The notes under the pieces were generated by a model. It saw only the letters and a program-made list of their open reading frames with translations, was not told the DNA's origin and made no database searches. Positions 1 to 6,781 of a stretch of DNA of 10,264 nucleotides are shown here, piece by piece. The DNA is from an uncultured Rhizobiaceae group bacterium (GTDB lineage Bacteria > Pseudomonadota > Alphaproteobacteria > Rhizobiales > Rhizobiaceae), in the NCBI GenBank assembly GCA_905479965.1, contig CAJQOR010000068.1, positions 1 through 10,264 of the forward strand, written 5' to 3'. Each line of letters begins with the position of its first letter. Within the stretch, counting starts at the first letter, position 1. The position numbers were made by a program, and so were the translations under genes.

Positions 1-459
1 ACCGTCTTCGCCACCATAGGCGCCCCAAGAGATCGCGAAATAGTAAAACATCTGCCCAAAAGCGAGCGTAATCATAATAAAATATGCACCATCGGTACGC
101 AGACAAAGCGATCCCACCAGAAGCGCAGCAATACCTCCAAAAATGAGCGCTAATGGCCATGTAATGAGCATCTGTTGAGTGCCATCAATGATAAACCAGC
201 CATCATAAATTGGTATATAATTTTGCGCATGAGTTGCCAAAATCCCAACGACATATCCACCAATACCAAAATAAACGGCATGGCCAAAACTAATCATTCC
301 GCCATTACCTAACGCAAGATTTAGCCCAACACCCGCCAGCGCAAATATCGCAGCTCTCGTTGCAAGTGTTACCCAATAAGCCTCACCAATTGAGTTTGCG
401 ACAACAGCAAAAATCAACAAGGTTGCCCAAACGAGAAATGTTAAATAACGTTCTGACAT
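1..459 (-). CDS. livM: Branched-chain amino acid-type ABC transporter permease LivM (3' end cut off by window)
   Basis: Only the first 153 codons are present; the gene runs off the left edge. The product is an inner-membrane permease of the LivM family, which pairs with LivH to form the channel of an ABC importer for branched-chain amino acids or, in many alphaproteobacterial paralogues, amides, urea or aromatic acids. Seen: an N-terminal hydrophobic segment, then GLNLALGNGGMISFGHA at about residues 44-60, the LivM signature region, followed by glycine-rich membrane segments and LRTDGAYFIMITLAFGQ, also characteristic. The ATG (459-457) shares its first base with the last base of the livH stop codon (TAATG), so the two are translationally coupled. 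livG and livF ATPase genes would be expected further left. The substrate cannot be told from the permease. Confidence 0.93.
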   Translation of the reverse strand, partial: MSERYLTFLVWATLLIFAVVANSIGEAYWVTLATRAAIFALAGVGLNLALGNGGMISFGHAVYFGIGGYVVGILATHAQNYIPIYDGWFIIDGTQQMLITWPLALIFGGIAALLVGSLCLRTDGAYFIMITLAFGQMFYYFAISWGAYGGEDG

Positions 460-1367
460 TATGTTGCACCTCCCATGAGGCCTTTGGGCCGCACAAGCAA
501 AACAAGTGCCATAAGAATATAAATAATCATTGACGATAAAATTGACCCAATGTCTTGTGAACCAAACAGCGCAGTGCTCCATATCGGCAATAAATATGCA
601 CCAAGCGTTTGCACCAAGCCGATTAAAATCGCACCAACCAATGCTCCTTGAATAGACCCGATACCGCCAACAACGATGACCACAAACGCTGTGATGAGAA
701 CAGGCTCACCCATACCAACCTCAACCGATTGCAACGTGCCCACAAGCGCGCCGGCAAAACCCGCAAGCCCAGCACCAACAGCAAACACAAGCGTATACAA
801 AAACGAAATGTTAACACCGAGCGCTGAAATCATCTCGCGATCAGACTCCCCCGCTTGTATTTGTATTCCAATGCGTGTGCGCGTAATGAGAAAATATAGC
901 CCAAGCGCGATCGTCAATCCAACAGCAATTAAGACCAATCGAAATAGGGAATATTCAATCCCAAAAGGAAGAGAAACAGGACCCGACAAAACAGCAGGGA
1001 TATTCAAGTAAAGCGGAAATGATCCAAAGAGCATTCGGGTACCCTCTGAAAAAATTAAGATCAATGCAAAAGTTGCCAGCACTTGATCAAGGTGGTCGCG
1101 TTGGTAAAGCCGCCTTATAACGAGCAGTTCAACCAAAACTCCCGCGAGTGCTGCAGCGCATGCACTTGCGAGTAACGCCAGTAAATAGGAGCCTGTTTGA
1201 TCCGCCACAAAGGCTGCTGCAAAAGCACCCACCATGAACAAAGATCCATGGGCAAGATTAATCAATCCCATAACACCAAAAACCAGGGTGAGACCCGCTG
1301 CCATCAAAAACAGCATCACTCCAAGCTGAAGTCCGTTTAATATCTGTTCGATTAAGAGTAATGTCAT
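459..1367 (-). CDS. livH: Branched-chain amino acid-type ABC transporter permease LivH
   Basis: Complete 302-residue polytopic inner-membrane permease, normal length for LivH. Seen: the N-terminal signature LNGLQLGVMLFLMAAGLTLVFG followed by MGLINLAHGSLFM (about residues 10-45), a cytoplasmic loop with QAGESDREMISALGVN (about 171-186) that fits the ATPase-contact loop of this family, GGIGSIQGALVGA (about 234-246), and the C-terminal VRPKGLMGG (about 292-300). It overlaps livM by one base. The ATG at 1367 has no good ribosome binding site (only AGG about 12 bases away), but the next Met would cut into the first helix, so this start is kept. No livJ binding-protein gene precedes it; the upstream neighbour is an unrelated DUF4198 gene, so the binding protein is probably elsewhere in the operon or genome. 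Confidence 0.95.
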   Translation of the reverse strand: MTLLLIEQILNGLQLGVMLFLMAAGLTLVFGVMGLINLAHGSLFMVGAFAAAFVADQTGSYLLALLASACAAALAGVLVELLVIRRLYQRDHLDQVLATFALILIFSEGTRMLFGSFPLYLNIPAVLSGPVSLPFGIEYSLFRLVLIAVGLTIALGLYFLITRTRIGIQIQAGESDREMISALGVNISFLYTLVFAVGAGLAGFAGALVGTLQSVEVGMGEPVLITAFVVIVVGGIGSIQGALVGAILIGLVQTLGAYLLPIWSTALFGSQDIGSILSSMIIYILMALVLLVRPKGLMGGAT

Positions 1368-1423
1368 GGAAGAGTAAGGCCTGCTAAAAGCCGATGCTTA
1401 GATTAAGGGAAGATAGGTTGGAT

Positions 1424-1452
1424 ATCATCATGTGAACATTGGTATACGACAA
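1424..1452 (-). promoter_or_regulatory. Possible weak promoter for livHM
   Basis: On the minus strand TTGTCG (1452-1447) and GATGAT (1429-1424) stand 17 bases apart, each matching four of six positions of the sigma-70 -35 and -10 boxes. They lie in the 99-base gap between the DUF4198 stop and livH, about 57 bases before the livH ATG. The rest of this gap shows only a short AGAC/GTCT inverted repeat just after the DUF4198 stop, too weak to call a terminator. Tentative. Confidence 0.2.
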
Positions 1453-1466
1453 AGACGTTCAAGTCT

Positions 1467-2267
1467 CTAGTCCTTCGCATATGTCAAAGACGCCCATAAT
1501 GTCTCCCATACTGCTCCTTTTTCATTATCTGTTTCTGCTAGTCTTAATTGAACCGTATCCACCAAATAGCTATGACCACTTTCGATAGGTAAGTTCGCAA
1601 CGCCCAACTCATCGGTTCGATGCAAAGTAACTTCAACTTCCCCAGAAGGAGCTTTATCAAAAAGTTCGATCTGCACATCGATAAGCGGCTTATCTTGATA
1701 AAAGGCTTTCACAGGCATCCCCCCTGTTGTGTCGTCTGAATAGGGGTTTAATAAAGCGACCAATTCTATCTCCAAGCCAACTTTGATATCAGCACCGTCA
1801 GCGGTTCCAACACCGACCAGAGATTTTGCAAAGCGCCGATATAACTCTTTAAAACCTTTTTCTGGAAAACCTAACGCCAGATGTTCTGTCTTATCTAATT
1901 TGAAGTCCTTGTGATCAATGAACTTTTGAAATTTAGCCCACTCAGAATAAGATAAATCATTTGAAATTGTTTCGACCACGAGTATCCTCAAGCCATCTTC
2001 ATCAACTTGTTTTGAAATTGCAGGGCGTTGTCCTAATTCTCCCGCTATCATCTGTTGAGATTGTCCAACAAACATGTCAAACTTTACATATCGATCGCGA
2101 ATATACGCAAACGAACTACCTTTAAAATTTTGGCCATTGCGAATATCAGCAACCAACATTTCAGAGGCGTTTATTGTATAATCTTGTGGCTCAACCCAAA
2201 ATTCATGCCCTGTCACATATGTAGCATTTAAAAACACTAGAAGACCTAAAATCCGAGCATAAATCAT
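1467..2267 (-). CDS. Secreted DUF4198-family protein, probable metal-uptake accessory
   Basis: A 266-residue protein from the ATG at 2267. The first 20 residues (MIYARILGLLVFLNATYVTG) form a short signal peptide, after which the mature protein begins HEFWVEPQDY, the typical start of DUF4198 proteins (annotated in databases as nickel or cobalt uptake-associated, or as GH25-like periplasmic proteins). Near the C-terminus LHRTDELGVANLPIESG fits the second, Ig-like half of the family, and the protein ends with WETLWASLTYAKD. The reading frame stays open to an ATG at 2405, but that extension is antisense to the neighbouring gene and would bury the signal peptide. The start at 2267 also has a strong GGAG six bases away (2277-2274). 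The divergent neighbour encodes a HupE/UreJ_2 membrane protein, so a joint periplasm-to-membrane metal role is likely. Metal identity is not shown by the sequence. Confidence 0.82.
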   Translation of the reverse strand: MIYARILGLLVFLNATYVTGHEFWVEPQDYTINASEMLVADIRNGQNFKGSSFAYIRDRYVKFDMFVGQSQQMIAGELGQRPAISKQVDEDGLRILVVETISNDLSYSEWAKFQKFIDHKDFKLDKTEHLALGFPEKGFKELYRRFAKSLVGVGTADGADIKVGLEIELVALLNPYSDDTTGGMPVKAFYQDKPLIDVQIELFDKAPSGEVEVTLHRTDELGVANLPIESGHSYLVDTVQLRLAETDNEKGAVWETLWASLTYAKD

Positions 2268-3429
2268 GAACTTCTCCAATAAAATAATTGTTATATTTCC
2301 TACTGCGCGCCTCCTGATAGTGTCAACTATCCTTGCTGTTTTCGCAATCACAATCAAACCAGCATTAGCGCATGAATTACAGCCTTCAATCGTAAATTTG
2401 ACCATTACAGATGATCAGGTAAATGGCGAGTTGGAAATATCATTGGAGCCACTAATTTCAGGAATGGATCTAGGCTCGATAGACAATACAGACGATGCAC
2501 CTGAAGCTGCGCAATATGATGCATTACGAGCTCTTTCCTCTGACGAATTAGAAGCAAAGTTCAATGAAGTTTGGCCAGAGCTAAAATCGAAATTTCAAAT
2601 CAACGCGGGTACAAATACTCTTGATGTCGTCATGGGTGACGTCAGCATCCCCGAAATTGGGGATATAGAACTAAGCCGAACATCGATGCTGCAAATCTCT
2701 GCGGCTCTGCCAGATGATGGGTCAGACATCACCTTTGGATGGAATCCTGAATTGGGTGAAATTATCATCAGGCAATTAAAAGCCGATGGCGACGTTAATT
2801 ATGCAACGCTTTTAACATCAGGCGGCACATCTGAACCCATGCCACGCATTGGCGGGGTCAATGTAAGTAGCGTTGATAACTTCTTCAATTACATCGTAAT
2901 CGGGTTTGAACACATCATCCCAAAAGGGCTTGATCACATCTTATTTGTGTTGGGATTGTTCTTTTTCTCATTAAAAATGCGCCCACTTATTCTGCAAATT
3001 ACAGCATTTACTCTCGCACATACTCTCACGCTTGCAATGGCAACGATGGGATGGGTGTCAATATCTGCATCTGTTGTGGAACCACTCATTGCACTTTCTA
3101 TCGCTTTTGTTGCGCTAGAAAATGTTCGCGGTGGAGAAATCACCATTAGACGCACCGCCATTATTTTTGCCTTCGGCTTATTGCATGGCTTAGGGTTTGC
3201 CTATGTCTTGGGCGATGTTGGGCTTGCGCCATCTCAATTCATCTCTAGCTTGATCGCATTTAACATCGGCGTTGAATTTGGACAATTAAGCATTATCGCA
3301 ATTGCCTACATTACCCTTGGCCTCACCTTTGGCAAAAAACCTTGGTACCGTTCTTACATTGCAATTCCAGCATCTGTCTTAATTGGCGCTGTGGGGATTT
3401 ATTGGACAATCGAGCGTGTATTTTTTTAA
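2266..3429 (+). CDS. HupE/UreJ_2-family membrane protein, putative nickel/cobalt-type permease
   Basis: 387 residues. Residues 1-35 make a long signal peptide or first membrane segment (basic start, hydrophobic core, ALA before HELQPS). Residues 36 to about 200 are a polar, acidic region expected outside the membrane. From about 206 the HupE/UreJ-type domain follows: IGFEHIIPKGLDHILFVLG (about 212-230, His216 and His224), AFTLAHTLTLA (His252), LLHGLGFAYVLG (His307), and about six membrane segments to residue 382. HupE and UreJ relatives import Ni2+ or Co2+ and conserve such histidines; the two-part architecture is that of the HupE/UreJ_2 family, whose substrate is less certain. No hydrogenase or urease genes are in view. 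The ATG at 2266 overlaps the divergent ATG. Its own ribosome binding site is weak (AGAAG about 22 bases upstream), but a later GTG at 2320 would lose the charged start of the signal peptide. Confidence 0.85.
   Translation: MNFSNKIIVIFPTARLLIVSTILAVFAITIKPALAHELQPSIVNLTITDDQVNGELEISLEPLISGMDLGSIDNTDDAPEAAQYDALRALSSDELEAKFNEVWPELKSKFQINAGTNTLDVVMGDVSIPEIGDIELSRTSMLQISAALPDDGSDITFGWNPELGEIIIRQLKADGDVNYATLLTSGGTSEPMPRIGGVNVSSVDNFFNYIVIGFEHIIPKGLDHILFVLGLFFFSLKMRPLILQITAFTLAHTLTLAMATMGWVSISASVVEPLIALSIAFVALENVRGGEITIRRTAIIFAFGLLHGLGFAYVLGDVGLAPSQFISSLIAFNIGVEFGQLSIIAIAYITLGLTFGKKPWYRSYIAIPASVLIGAVGIYWTIERVFF
2271..2277 (-). promoter_or_regulatory. Ribosome binding site fixing the DUF4198 gene start
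   Basis: GGAGAAG on the minus strand, with GGAG (2277-2274) six bases before the ATG at 2267. It lies inside codons 2-4 of the divergent HupE-like gene. It decides between this start and the longer frame opening at 2405. Confidence 0.7.
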
Positions 3430-3464
3430 TGTGAATGTAATTTTTTTGTTGAATGTACTATATT

Positions 3465-3478
3465 TGTTATCGATAACT
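3465..3478. promoter_or_regulatory. Putative LacI-family operator (site A)
   Basis: GTTATCGATAAC at 3466-3477 is a perfect 12-base palindrome centred on CG, the layout of LacI-family operators. It lies 56 bases before the lone SDR gene, in the 104-base gap after the HupE-like gene. The same core occurs at 7599-7612 and 10110-10123. A TATTAT at 3479-3484, next to the palindrome, could be a -10 box, so binding there would block transcription of the SDR gene. The promoter is not clearly resolved. Confidence 0.72.
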
Positions 3479-3533
3479 TATTATAAGAGAAAGAACATTT
3501 TAGTCCAATGGCTAAAAGAATTGGGAGATTTAT

Positions 3534-4277
3534 ATGAGCAAAATAGCACTTATCACAGGTGGGGGTTCTGGTATCGGTTTAGCATGTGCAAAAACACTTG
3601 CGCAAAACGGTTACCACACCATTTTAACAGGTCGCAGAGAAGCAGCTCTTCTTGATGCTTGCAAAATCATTGGTGAAGCCCACAGCTCCGCTATTGCATG
3701 CGATGTTACATCACCTGAGGATGTTGATACGCTTTATAACAAGATCGAGAAAGATCATGGCCGCTTGGATGTTGTGTTCAACAATGCAGGAAATAACGTC
3801 ACCGCCGCGCCCATCGGCGATGTTCCGGTTGAAGATTTTATCAAAGTCATCAATGTGAACTTGATCGGCGCGTTCACCATCGCTCGCGGTGCTTTTAACC
3901 TCATGCGCAAACAGACCCCACAAGGTGGTCGCATTATCAATAATGGCTCAATCTCCGCATCATTGCCGCGACCAGGGTCGGCACCTTACACATCATCCAA
4001 GCACGCCATTACTGGTCTAACGCGCTCGATCTCACTTGATGGTCGGCCTTACAATATTGCATGCGGCCAAATTGACATTGGTAACGCTGCATCCGACATG
4101 ACTGCAAAAATGAGCGGTGGCGTTCCACAGGCTGATTTATCGATCAAGCCTGAACCCGTGATGGATGTCCAACATGTCGCAGATTCTGTGTTGCATATGT
4201 CAAACTTGCCGCTCAGCGCAAATGTTCAATTCATGACAGTTATGGCAACCACCATGCCATTTGTAGGGCGCGGATAG
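3534..4277 (+). CDS. Short-chain dehydrogenase/reductase (classical SDR), substrate unknown
   Basis: 247 residues, a complete cytosolic classical SDR. Seen: cofactor motif TGGGSGIG (8-15), NNAG (83-86), catalytic-site residues Asn109, Ser139, Tyr152 and Lys156 (YTSSK). The second half departs from ordinary sugar-acid SDRs: after the catalytic site it has YNIACGQIDIGNAASDM in place of the usual PG motif, and it ends VQFMTVMATTMPFVGRG in place of the common VDGG tail, which marks a separate subfamily. GGAG six bases before the ATG supports the start. It stands alone between two other units, convergent with the LacI gene and 28 bases from its end, but carries operator site A in front, so it probably belongs to the idonate regulon. 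A step on a keto-sugar acid is plausible; nothing in the sequence names the substrate. Confidence 0.9.
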   Translation: MSKIALITGGGSGIGLACAKTLAQNGYHTILTGRREAALLDACKIIGEAHSSAIACDVTSPEDVDTLYNKIEKDHGRLDVVFNNAGNNVTAAPIGDVPVEDFIKVINVNLIGAFTIARGAFNLMRKQTPQGGRIINNGSISASLPRPGSAPYTSSKHAITGLTRSISLDGRPYNIACGQIDIGNAASDMTAKMSGGVPQADLSIKPEPVMDVQHVADSVLHMSNLPLSANVQFMTVMATTMPFVGRG

Positions 4278-4299
4278 CTCTTCAAAACCCAACCATAAG

Positions 4300-4331
4300 C
4301 ATTGATTAAGCGCTTTGGCGCTTGATCAATG
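4300..4331. terminator. Hairpin between convergent genes, possible bidirectional terminator
   Basis: A 14-base inverted repeat with one G-T pairing: CATTGATTAAGCGC (4300-4313), loop TTTG, GCGCTTGATCAATG (4318-4331). It spans the last codons and stop of the LacI gene and begins 22 bases after the SDR stop. There is no clean T-run on either side (the minus strand continues into a moderately T-rich CTTATGGTTGGGTTTTG), so it is a strong hairpin but only a fair intrinsic terminator. Confidence 0.5.
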
Positions 4332-5325
4332 TTGGCTCTGTCTCAACAACTTTGTCTGATTTTATAACATTGTCAACGGACAGTAATTCGATGATTTTTT
4401 CTGCCGCAGATTTACCAATTTGCGCTGCACACACATCAATTGTGGTTATGGTCGGATTTAAAAACGCACCCAATTCATAGGCACCAAATCCGCCAATTTT
4501 AATATCATCTGGCACATTCATTCCCATTCTTTGGCATTCGGTAATTGCACCAAACGCGATGAGATCTGACACGCACATAACCGCTTGCGTATCCGGCCAT
4601 TCTTTCATAATAGAACGGATGCCGCTCGCCCCAGGCTCCATTGAAAAAGGTGCTAACTCCTGAAACGACACGCGCTCACTTGAAAGACCGTGCTTTTGCA
4701 TCGAATTACAAAACCCCAAATAACGATCTCGACCGCGGCTATCACGGGAATTATCACCGCCAATGAAGCCAATCTTCGTGTGACCTTGTTCAACAAAATG
4801 CTCAAACATCAATTCAGATGCCTGCAAATTTGAAAATCCAACGACGTGATCGATGGGTTTTTCGGGGATATCCCATGTTTCTATGACAGGAATCCCAGAA
4901 TTTTCTAAAAGCAAACGACAACGATCCGTGTGCATACCACCTGTAACGACAATCGCCTCAGGGCGTTTTTTCAAAAGCTGCTCAACCAACTGTTCTTCGC
5001 GATCAACGTGATAATTCGTGTAGCCCAAAAGAACTTGTAAATCTTGTTCAACCAGACCGTCAGAAAACGCCCTGACGGTATCTGCGAAGTTACCATTGTT
5101 AATCGATGGAATTGTGATCGCAACGAAGCCAGATTTCCCTGAGGAAAACTCAGATGCGCGCGTGTCTAAAACATAGCCCAATTCATCAGCAGCTTTTTGA
5201 ATTTTCTCGCGCGTTGCCTTGCTCACCGACGTATCCGGTTTAAGAGCACGAGAAACAGTCATGCTGGAAACGCCAGCAAGATTGGCCACATCTGCCATTG
5301 TGGGCAGCTTTGTTTTGTTTCTCAA
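4306..5325 (-). CDS. LacI-family transcriptional repressor, GntR (gluconate)-like
   Basis: 339 residues. Residues 9-29 (TMADVANLAGVSSMTVSRALK) form the LacI helix-turn-helix, with a hinge to about residue 62, followed by a periplasmic-binding-protein-like effector domain. Stretches such as IPVIETWDIPEKPIDHVVGFSN and AFGAITECQRMGMNVPDDIKIGGF resemble Escherichia coli GntR, the gluconate repressor, from memory of that sequence. It probably binds gluconate, idonate or a related acid and controls the three palindromic sites in this window. No in-frame ATG precedes the domain. The start is a TTG with GGAG seven bases away (5336-5333); an internal ATG at codon 10 would remove the basic N-terminal arm. 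It is last of four genes, 29 bases after the dehydrogenase stop, so it is probably autoregulated from site B. Confidence 0.93.
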   Translation of the reverse strand: MRNKTKLPTMADVANLAGVSSMTVSRALKPDTSVSKATREKIQKAADELGYVLDTRASEFSSGKSGFVAITIPSINNGNFADTVRAFSDGLVEQDLQVLLGYTNYHVDREEQLVEQLLKKRPEAIVVTGGMHTDRCRLLLENSGIPVIETWDIPEKPIDHVVGFSNLQASELMFEHFVEQGHTKIGFIGGDNSRDSRGRDRYLGFCNSMQKHGLSSERVSFQELAPFSMEPGASGIRSIMKEWPDTQAVMCVSDLIAFGAITECQRMGMNVPDDIKIGGFGAYELGAFLNPTITTIDVCAAQIGKSAAEKIIELLSVDNVIKSDKVVETEPTLIKRQSA

Positions 5326-5332
5326 TTTAAAG

Positions 5333-5336
5333 CTCC
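5333..5336 (-). promoter_or_regulatory. Ribosome binding site supporting a TTG start for the LacI gene
   Basis: GGAG on the minus strand lies seven bases before the TTG at 5325-5323. An ATG overlapping this site (5338-5336) is out of frame and meets a stop after two more codons, so it is not the start. Confidence 0.6.
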
Positions 5337-5354
5337 ATCTTTGTTGAGCGAAAA

Positions 5355-6251
5355 CTAATCCGAATTAAGGATGTTTCTATCAGGTCCTTTAAAATATTCC
5401 ATCAACACTGGCAAATCTTCTTCACCAAAACCAGCCGCTGTCAGCATTTTATAAATTTCCATACAGGCGGCAGTGATCGGCATCGAGGTGTTGGTTGAAA
5501 GTGATAAATCCTGTGCAAATTTTAAATCTTTGATCATATTGGCAAGTCTACCTTGGCGTGAGTAGTCCTTACTTGCATAACGGGGCATAAATTCCTGCAA
5601 AATCGCACTATCTGCACGCCCACCAGCAAGAGCACCGGGAATTTTGGACGCATCAACGCCAGCATCCAACGCCAATTGTGTGGCTTCGGCGACTGCGACA
5701 AAGTTTAACCCACACAAAACTTGATTGATAATCTTGGTCGTTTGCCCAGCTCCGCTTGGCCCCATATGCGTCATGTTCGTTGCCAGCAGCTTTAAACACT
5801 CCATCGCACGCGCAACATAGCGATCTTCGCCACCAATCATCAGCGTTAACTCACCAATCAATGCTTTAGGCGCACCACCAGATAAAGGCGCATCGACCCA
5901 ACCAATATTACGCTTACTTGCTTTTTCTGCCATTTCGCGCGTTTCTTCAGGACCAACGGAAGACATATCAATAAAGATCGCATCAGATTTTGCACCAGTG
6001 ACGGCCCCGCCCTCGCCAAAAGCTGCAATCTCGACAATTTTGGAAGCGTTCAAACTAAACACGACAAAATCCGCCTCTTCAGCTGCATTTGCCGCAGATG
6101 TTGCAGCGCGCGCACCCTTATCAACCAATTCTTGAACACGCTCTTTATCCAGATCAAAAACCAAAAGCTCGCACCCAACATCAAGAAAGCGAGTTCCAAT
6201 GGCTCCGCCCATGGCACCTGCGCCAATCAATCCTATTTTAAACACAATCAA
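5355..6251 (-). CDS. Beta-hydroxyacid dehydrogenase (3-hydroxyisobutyrate/tartronate semialdehyde reductase family)
   Basis: 298 residues, normal length for the family. Seen: N-terminal Rossmann motif GAGAMG (10-15) with an acidic residue after the second strand (FDLD, about 32-35), suggesting NAD(H); substrate-site motif DAPLSGG (120-126); catalytic-lysine motif GAGQTTKIINQ (167-177, Lys173); and a helical C-terminal domain. Family members act on 3-hydroxyisobutyrate, tartronate semialdehyde, threonate or similar short hydroxyacids, and the substrate cannot be read from these motifs. Its place between gntK and the repressor suggests a sugar-acid side reaction. The start is non-ATG: TTG at 6251, overlapping the gntK stop as TTGA, or GTG at 6245; AAAGG just upstream could serve either. 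No ATG is available before the Rossmann motif. Confidence 0.9.
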   Translation of the reverse strand: MIVFKIGLIGAGAMGGAIGTRFLDVGCELLVFDLDKERVQELVDKGARAATSAANAAEEADFVVFSLNASKIVEIAAFGEGGAVTGAKSDAIFIDMSSVGPEETREMAEKASKRNIGWVDAPLSGGAPKALIGELTLMIGGEDRYVARAMECLKLLATNMTHMGPSGAGQTTKIINQVLCGLNFVAVAEATQLALDAGVDASKIPGALAGGRADSAILQEFMPRYASKDYSRQGRLANMIKDLKFAQDLSLSTNTSMPITAACMEIYKMLTAAGFGEEDLPVLMEYFKGPDRNILNSD

Positions 6252-6769
6252 CTACCTTTGTTTTGACCGTTAATTTCTAAGATAATACGTGCGACAATCT
6301 CATCTGATGACACACCGATATCAGCAATAATCGCCTGTTCCCTTTCAATAAGTGGTTCAAGCGTAGCGAACTGACTTTGCAGCAAACTTAGCGGCATAAA
6401 ATGACCACCGCGTTTTGCCATGCGGTCTGCAATGAGTTCTTGAGAACCAGACAGATGAATAAACGTTACACGTTCTCCTGCCTCTTGTTCGATCAAATCG
6501 CGATAAGCAAGTTTTAACGCCGAACACCCTGCAAAAATCATCCCTTCAGCACTGGCCATCTCCCGGCCGATAATTTTGAGCCACGGCCAACGGTCTTCAT
6601 CCGTTAACGCAGTGCCAGCACTCATCTTTTCGATATTGCTTTGAGGGTGAAAACTATCTCCCTCTAAATAGGTGCCATCCAACTGATCCGCGAGCGCATT
6701 ACCAACTGTTGACTTGCCGCATCCGGCAACTCCCATAACAATGAAAAGTCTGTTGTTTTGAACTGACAT
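6248..6769 (-). CDS. gntK: Gluconokinase
   Basis: 173 residues, typical for the small P-loop gluconokinases (GntK/IdnK, EC 2.7.1.12), which phosphorylate D-gluconate with ATP to 6-phospho-D-gluconate in the cytosol, feeding the Entner-Doudoroff or pentose phosphate route. Seen: Walker A GVAGCGKST (13-21), EGDSFHP with NIEKMSAGTALTDEDRWPWL (about 36-64), CSALKLAYRD (about 82-91) and KRGGHFMPLSLLQSQFATLE (about 119-138), all diagnostic of the family. It lies 12 bases after idnO and its stop overlaps the next dehydrogenase start, so it is the second gene of a tight operon. The ribosome binding site is weak, so translation may rely on coupling from idnO. gntK is used here as the family symbol; idnK would describe the same enzyme. 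Confidence 0.95.
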   Translation of the reverse strand: MSVQNNRLFIVMGVAGCGKSTVGNALADQLDGTYLEGDSFHPQSNIEKMSAGTALTDEDRWPWLKIIGREMASAEGMIFAGCSALKLAYRDLIEQEAGERVTFIHLSGSQELIADRMAKRGGHFMPLSLLQSQFATLEPLIEREQAIIADIGVSSDEIVARIILEINGQNKGS

Positions 6770-6781
6770 ATCGATCTGTTT

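Noticed and set aside
1..1367. livHM as the transporter of the idonate pathway
   Set aside because: Their family mainly carries amino acids and similar compounds, they have no copy of the operator, and unrelated genes lie between them and the idonate locus.
2268..2405. N-terminal extension of the DUF4198 frame to an ATG at 2405
   Set aside because: It is antisense to the first part of the HupE-like gene and would place 46 extra residues before a good signal peptide; the ATG at 2267 has a proper ribosome binding site.
3421..3448. Two runs of seven T after the HupE-like gene as an intrinsic terminator
   Set aside because: No G+C-rich stem was found immediately before either run.
3477..3487. 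CTTATTATAAG palindrome next to operator site A
   Set aside because: It is short and A+T-rich, may simply be the -10 region, and has no counterpart at sites B or C.
6767..6780. ATATCGATCTGT at the gntK start as a fourth operator
   Set aside because: Only the TATCGAT core matches; the outer half-site bases GT and AC are missing and it overlaps the start codon inside an operon.
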